NCBI RefSeq assembly: GCF_905475465.1
Contig: NC_062239.1
Coordinates: 7,440,001 to 7,504,000 of the forward strand
Direction of reading: 5' to 3'
Length of the DNA: 64,000 nt
Origin: Pieris napi
Lineage: Eukaryota > Arthropoda > Insecta > Lepidoptera > Pieridae
Positions within the stretch are counted from its first letter, which is position 1, and every line of letters starts with the position of its first letter. Positions 58,139-64,000 of this stretch are shown here, in pieces. The notes under the pieces were generated by a model. The model made no database searches. It was given only the letters and a program-made list of their open reading frames with translations, and was not told where the DNA came from. The position numbers and the translations under genes were made by a program.

Positions 58139-58682
58139 CTTACAAGAGGTCCAACATCCATAATACATTTTCACACCGAATTTCCCCATAAAAGGATACC
58201 AAAGCTTAGAACTGCGAAGACAGCCGTCTTAGCAATAGCCGCGTTTTTTGAGGCTGCTTTGCAAATTCTATAGTGTCTAAATTATGAAGAATAATTTCTT
58301 AATATAAACCATTTCTTTTAATATATTATCTAAAAATAATACAGACTAATTCAACTGTGGAACAAATATTACGTAAATATAAATGTGTTAATTAGTTATA
58401 CAAATAATTCTAGATTATACACACTCTTTAATGTACAACAGTACCAGTGTTTCATGATTACGTACAGTCTAAATTTCAAATGAGTATCCCGGGGCGTCCG
58501 CATTGTCTTAAATTTCAAATGTTCGTCTTATGAAGTTCTTAACGAAGGAGATATTGTTGTATTGTAGTCTCTTTGATATTGCGCGCTAGTATTTCGTACA
58601 TTTCCTTATTGTACATGCAACAATATTTAATCTCGCCTGTTTACGACTGACCAATTCGTATGTAGCTATCTTTTATTTAGTA
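58139..58682. other. Stretch with no recognised feature
   Basis: Contains TAAATTTCAAATG twice (58469 and 58509) and nothing else recognised. Confidence 0.4.
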
Positions 58683-58975
58683 CTAACCTGGCGAACATCG
58701 TACCGCCTTATAGTCGATTCTTTATTTTTTTTAAATACTTATTCTGCTATTCGGGACACCGGTCTAGCTAGTAAGATAAAAAAAAGACAACAAATACATT
58801 ATGTCAAAAAATAAAAATTTACCTTCCCGGAACCCCAACTAACACTTGAACTTTATGATATGGTATTAAAGTTCAAATTGACTTTTAAGTATTATTACGA
58901 ATATTTTGCATGGGAATATAGAAAAAATTTAGTTATTTTGCCAACACATTTTGCGATTCATTTTTATATTACAGA
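58683..58975 (-). mobile_element. Non-autonomous Helitron, group A
   Basis: CCTGGCGAACATCGTACCGCC marks the 3' hairpin region. CCGGTCTAGCTAGTAAGATA, AACAAATACATTATGTC and TGCGATTCATTTTTATATTA match 3655-3997 and the complement of 21593-22001. The terminal CTAG is mutated to CTAA-like sequence. Confidence 0.8.
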
Positions 58976-59475
58976 TGTGTTCTATGATAACTGTGAAGGA
59001 CTCGGGCGGTAAAGGAAAATATCGTGAGAAAACCAATCACATTTTCATTCACAAAAGTATTAAAAATTTCCCAAAAAAATTAAGAAAGGAATTTTTTATA
59101 TTATCACAGGAAGATTCACCTATTGATTTATTCATCTACGAACAGGAATGAAAACGCAAACTTTTCCTCATAAGTATTCGAAGGAACTTATTGTACCAGT
59201 TGGGACATTGTAGAAATTCAATATTGAAATCCATACTTCAAAACTTACAAAAAAAACTCTAACTAATTTGAACGAAGAACGATAAAAGTTGGAACTCACC
59301 TCCAATGGCGCGGAGAAAAACTTTACTTTTTCAAAGTGATTTATTTTCCGTACATTTTTGAAGATCCCTGAAATATATGAATAATATCTTTTTCTAAATC
59401 ATATGGTCTATTGTCCTATGATTTTCGGTTACGTACAAAAAATTTAGTTACGTAAAAAAGCATACTAACGAATTA
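58976..59475. other. Stretch with no recognised feature
   Basis: A 66-codon frame at 58951-59151 has no known relative. No repeat recognised. Confidence 0.4.
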
Positions 59476-59777
59476 GGGAGCGTTCAAGTATTTCGTAACG
59501 AATTTTGGAGGGGTGGGGGGGTCTTTTTGTAAAACGTTACGATGCGGGGCGGGGATTGAATTACGCGTTATTGTTAATATTATTTTCGACTTTCCAGTGC
59601 TTTACACCACAAAATGGTAACTCTTAGGTATAAAGAGTCACTAGGTGGTCACGAAACGTTTTACTGTACTTGGTTACAGTACTGTACTTGGGTACAGAAA
59701 AACGTTACAGCGCGTTACACGGGGGGAGGAGGGTCAATAATCTCCAAAAATTGCGTGACGTAATATTGAACGCTCCC
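59476..59777. mobile_element. MITE, PIF/Harbinger-like, complete
   Basis: The terminal repeats are GGGAGCGTTCAAGTATTTCG at the left and CGTAATATTGAACGCTCCC at the right. TTA lies on both sides (59473-59475 and 59778-59780). A three-base TTA/TAA duplication fits PIF/Harbinger-type transposases. The internal sequence is collinear with 9073-9340 in reverse. No coding capacity in 302 bases. Confidence 0.87.
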
Positions 59778-59930
59778 TTAACTGCTACAGTTTAAAGGTC
59801 TTTGCACGATAATCCAATAGCAATCGAAATTATTGACGGCAACATAAGAAGCGCGCCGTGAGCGTTATTGAAACTAAATAGAATTCCTGCTATTGCAATG
59901 TAGTTTCTAAAAACACAAAATTATTGTTTT

Positions 59931-60015
59931 TTTATAGGTTACGGGGGCAAAAAAGGCAGTCATCACAACCCATCATACCCATTATAGTGGCTGCGTTGCC
60001 GGCCTTTGAGTTTTG
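59931..60015 (-). mobile_element. CR1-like 3' end, heavily diverged
   Basis: T-run, GGTTACGGGGGCAAAAAAGG and TGCGTTGCCGGCCTTTGAG keep the family outline, with several deletions. Confidence 0.6.
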
Positions 60016-61406
60016 ACGTAAAAAAATCATAATACAAGAATTATATTCGGAAATATTTGTTCTACTACATATCAACATTCTATATAAGAAAAACGTTAAT
60101 TACGCCATATGGATGGGTAACTGATATTTCAATAACATTCCTATACAACTAAGAGAATAATTAAAAATCAAAGATAATTTAAAATAAAAGAAATAAAATA
60201 TACCGTTGCAGTTGTTATTTTTATGCGTTCCAGCAACATTTATGTGACTCTTTGGAGTTTAACACTTCAGAAATAATTAATATTTTATTTTGAAGTAAAT
60301 ACAGAACCAATTAATGTAATGGATACGCTTACTTGGCTACTTTAATTCGTTTCATTGATATTGAATTCTATCCTGAATACTTCGAATGTTTTCAAAGGAA
60401 CTGAGCCTTAATAAGCTTAGGCCTTCTTTAAATATAATTTGATAAACATTCAATTTATAAGAAGTACCATATAAAAACATCAACACGTTATTTATAACGT
60501 TTTTTTAAGCATTCGCCGACAACATTATTAGTAAAGTATATTTGATAGTGGTTGCATGATTTCTAGGTCAAAGTATTAAAATTCTTAAGTAGTTAAAAGT
60601 TACAAACAAAGAGGTAAAAAATACTGAAATAATCTTGGATAAGATGTTAATTAGCTTACTGATTCAAATAATTGACAATATAGTAATTAATAATTCAAGT
60701 TAATTTCAACTAAATAATATTTAGTATTTCTTATGATTTGTGCTAGTATATTATATAATATTTAATCATATTTTTTACGCAGTTCTCTTGTTGACCAAAA
60801 GCGACGAATAGTTTTCTTTTTTTTGATCAAGCCTCATGACCTGGTATCGAACTGAAAAGCCCAGGCCTTCATGGCTCTTTACTTCTTCAATTATCTTTAT
60901 ACAAATATAAATTTTAATACAGAATATTCTGGATGGTTCCTAGAGCTCACTAAACCTAACCTAATTAATCTATTCTTGTCTATAAGTAGGTATGAAAATA
61001 CTGGGAAGTATTTAAGGCTTTTCCGTTATATGCAACTTCCTTCAAAGAACTTGTTTTAAAAAGGTTTAATTTTTATTATGCTACCTTTGTTAACCTACAA
61101 TATTATTATTCTTACATCAATATTTTGATTTAATCTATTACTTATGACTTTACATTCGTCATCAAACTAATGATCTGTTAACTTCTTTTCTGGACACTGC
61201 TGCATAATAATAAATGTAAATCTAAACACTTAATAGAACTTCTATTAAATTTTTATGCATGTTAGATCTGCCTATTGGCTAGGTATTATTTTTGTGTGTT
61301 TGATCTCTTAATCACATCATACACACACACACAATCACTAGGTTGCAATAGTAGTTGCGTTCCATCTCACCAGCACCAACCCCAGTGTGTCTTCTTTATA
61401 GATACA
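60016..61406. other. Stretch with no recognised feature
   Basis: AT-rich. An ACACACACACACA run lies at 61320-61332. Nothing else recognised. Confidence 0.45.
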
Positions 61407-61695
61407 CTAGCTGACCTGGCAAACGTCGTTTTGCCATGTATATAATTTATAATAAAAAATAGGGGTTGATCGTAGAGGGGTGAAAATTAGGGGTTGTATG
61501 TATTTTTGAATGCTGTATCATAAAAAAATAAAAATTTATCTTAAAATTAAAAAAAACAATTAGGGGTGGACTACCCTTAAAATTTAGGGGGATAAAAAAT
61601 AGATGTTGTCCGATTCTCAGACATACCCAATTATGCACACAAAATTTCATGAGAATCGGTCAAGCCGTTCGAGGATTTTATATATTGGATTTTGT
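61407..61695 (-). mobile_element. Helitron group B, 5' region diverged
   Basis: The right-hand terminus on the minus strand is GGTCAGCTAG before T (complement of 61406-61416). AGGGGTTGATCGTAGAGGGG and TGAAAATTAGGGGTTGTATG match the 51570 copy in antisense. The subterminal CGGTCAAGCCGTTCGAGGA is kept, but the TC start cannot be placed. Confidence 0.75.
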
Positions 61696-62692
61696 TATTA
61701 CTATAAAAATAAAATGAAAAAATTATATTTGACGTTCTATCTTAGGGAAAACATAAAAGATATTTAACATATTAAAGCATAACTTAAGACTTAAATCATC
61801 ATCAGTCTAAGTTATGCTGATTTCTATACGTCGGTGAATTCATCTTTAAAACTTTGAATTACCATTAAAACCCAACAAAATCTACCCGTATTCATGTATT
61901 TCAGGATCTAGGCAATTAACTAAATAACAAGAAAAATAAGGCAATTATTTTGATGTTCGTTCGTCCTATGTTCACTTAATTTCTGCTATTTAAAATTCAA
62001 AGAAGCCGGCTTCCTGAGATGAGCAAATTAAATACAACGACGCTAGAGAGGATGGAAATTTCTAGCTGCAAATAAGTGGCGTGAAAATTGTATTAACATT
62101 TATTCAATTTTGAATGAAAACTGTAATATTGATGTTAAAGCAAACGTTGTTAAATTAATCACAAGGCTTTGGGATCGTCAATTGTTTTGTTATCCAGCTC
62201 GGAAATATCGTTTTTATCGACCCATCTTTTTCTGGTCCTCCTGAGACGTGCCGTCAAGGAACCTTTTTAAATAATGGAACTAAAACCGCATGCTTAATAT
62301 TTTATTTAGCAAGTAAAATGTCAAAATTCTAGTTGGTTATAAATTACCAAAATACCTTACGTCAACGGCCTAACTGTCTAATCTGTCTTATTATTATTAT
62401 ATATGTCGGGGTAATAGTATTACTGTTAGCTACCATTGTAATTATATGTCACAGAGCTCATAAATTGACAACGTCAAATTTATATTTGTGGTTTATATTA
62501 ATAGTGGCAATATTTATATATCTAAAAATTAACGACTATTTGGTAGTCAATATTCCATAGTCTTATTATTGAAATTAATTATGTCAAAGCAATGACGTCA
62601 CTGTCAACTGCCATTGTCGTTACGTCACAGAGCCAATAAATTAACATCAAAGTCAAATTAGTTCAAAGTTGTGGTTTATTCGATTTGCCAAT
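61696..62692. other. Stretch with no recognised feature
   Basis: The sequence CCATTGT...TTACGTCACAGAGC occurs in similar form at 62430-62475 and 62612-62640, perhaps a local duplication. Nothing else recognised. Confidence 0.4.
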
Positions 62693-63030
62693 AAAAGTCA
62701 AAAGTCAAAAATAATTTAATCATATTGGTAACACAATGTACACTTATGAACGTCAAAAAAAGAAATGTGCATGAAATGCTGCCAATTCTCAAATCAAGGA
62801 CGTCGAACGGAAGAGAAGAACTGGCAATAAACTCTCCGCCACTCTTTAATCACCATGTTTTTATTACACAACGTTTGTAAGGAGCTGCGACTATTACACC
62901 ATGTTCCACATGACATCTTAAGTAGTTAATAATAAATACATAAATAAAAAACAAAGATTTGTCCTCTATCAGCAGGAGGCATGGTGAAATAGGAGCAAGC
63001 ACTTACATTCTCGTGGGAACAACACGCAAT
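62693..63030 (-). mobile_element. Retroposon 3' end, family R-C, longest copy
   Basis: AAAAGTCAAAAGTCAAAA is the tail at the left. GGTAACACAATGTACACTTA, GAAGAACTGGCAATAAACTC, TCCGCCACTCTTTAATCACC, CCTCTATCAGCAGGAGGCAT and CATTCTCGTGGGAACAACAC follow in the order seen at 11180-11540. The tail unit resembles GACTTTT. Confidence 0.68.
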
Positions 63031-63721
63031 AATAGATCTACTATTTGATAGTTGATAGAAATAGTGATGCCACAGTCTTTTTATAATTAAAAGTAATTTA
63101 TTATCTATCATTAAAACTTATATACAAACAATATTAATGTAATAATTCGACACTCGTTCCTACGACTGTCGTTTGTCTGTAGTCGATTCGGGTTCGGACG
63201 CGGAAGGAGTTCAAGAATGTCACGAAACTTGCCTGTCGTTAAGCGATTCCTATAATTCATTATCAATAATATCCTCCAAGTGTAATCATGCTTGACCTCT
63301 CTGCTGCATTATTTAGGTACTGCCCACGTTCCTGTTCTCTCATATCGTACTCACTCCATATTAAATATGATTGTTTTAGTGTAAATTTTATCGTACAATT
63401 TCATCATCTCAAATTAAATATCCATTATTAAAATAGTAAAACATCTATGAGAAAATAATTTGATCTTTTCAAGTTAAATTAATCACAATGGCCTGATAGC
63501 GCTTTTTGAAATAAATTCTGTTTGCGGACAAACAATTAGAAGCAAAATTGCTCTGAAAATTAATGACTAATATTAATTTATGACGACCCTTTCGATATTT
63601 ACATTTATTAAGAGTCGCTTTAATTAATTAGTGTACATCTTGATATTAAATTAACAATTAGCAGTTAATTAAAAGCGGGATAGGGTTCAGACGATGAAAT
63701 ATAAATGTTGTATTTGACATC
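63031..63721. other. Stretch with no recognised feature
   Basis: AT-rich with nothing recognised. Confidence 0.45.
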
Positions 63722-63785
63722 TTTTTAATGTCATTTACCTTAGTATTTTTATTATTACCATTTCTAAGGTAAATGTCATTAAAAA
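63722..63785. repeat. Perfect 22-base hairpin
   Basis: TTTTTAATGTCATTTACCTTAG at 63722-63743 is followed after 20 bases by its exact reverse complement at 63764-63785. Stem and loop sizes are similar to a microRNA precursor or a minimal foldback element. Confidence 0.8.
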
Positions 63786-64000
63786 ACAAATAGTTTTTAG
63801 CTATTTTATAAGTTTTTTTTAATTCACACGCTTGTTGAAGAATGCTCCGTGGTGATAGTGTAAAATTATAGAAGCAACATGACACCTCTTCCATAATAAT
63901 ATCGTATACAGATATTGACACCACTTTCAAATACCATACGTCACGACGTCTATATGACTAATACTAATAGCTGCTGACTAGAAATGTTGTCGACTAAAAT

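Overview
The window looks like non-coding DNA from an insect nuclear genome, most likely a moth or butterfly. It is AT-rich and carries no operons or dense genes. Its repeats are the kinds common in lepidopteran genomes: tRNA-headed SINEs, short Helitrons that end in CTAG, many 5'-truncated non-LTR retrotransposons and several MITE families. Assignment to Lepidoptera is inferred from repeat style and not from a marker gene. I found no complete host protein gene, rRNA, genuine tRNA gene or CRISPR array. Most open frames are chance frames in AT-rich DNA or remnants inside repeats.

The one long coding region is 31985-34261, which encodes a 758-residue reverse transcriptase. It lies in a non-LTR retrotransposon that lost its 5' end within the endonuclease domain but kept an uninterrupted RT frame, a 3' UTR and a (CTTT)n tail. 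The remaining coding remnants are 3' fragments of other non-LTR elements: a family I call CR1-like (about 12 pieces, the longest at 48823-49665), RTE-type C termini (1130-1364, 47575-47915, 52016-52290), an R1-type C terminus (4520-4760), a Jockey-type fragment (35540-35840) and several retroposon 3' ends (11180, 12553, 15246, 16095, 34655, 45315, 55120, 62693).

Non-autonomous elements fill much of the rest. SINE-A (tRNA-like head, tail near GTGTGAATTGT) is at 5221, 17874 and 35851. SINE-B (second tRNA-like head, tail near GTAGCGCCACTGAT) has seven copies plus a possible fragment. Helitrons form three groups: A (3655, 8458, 21593, 39550, 58683), B (51570, 61407) and C (29408, 42636). MITEs include a pair with TTA target duplications (9073, 59476), one with TA duplications (5806), a foldback at 45079, and a family with CAG/CTG duplications (19544, 24047, 27341, 28244, 53765, 57987). 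The copy at 53765 is a near-perfect hairpin with two 107-base arms.

The longest stretch without recognisable repeats is about 24.2-27.3 kb. It holds a weak candidate for a spliced host transcript: a good 5' splice-site match near 24441, a 3' splice-site match ending at 25859, and AATAAA at 26063. I found no clear new multi-gene system. The most noteworthy items are the perfect foldback MITE and its CWG target preference, the open RT frame, a possible tRNA-head/RTE-tail chimera at 1130-1431, and the unexplained GC-rich islands.
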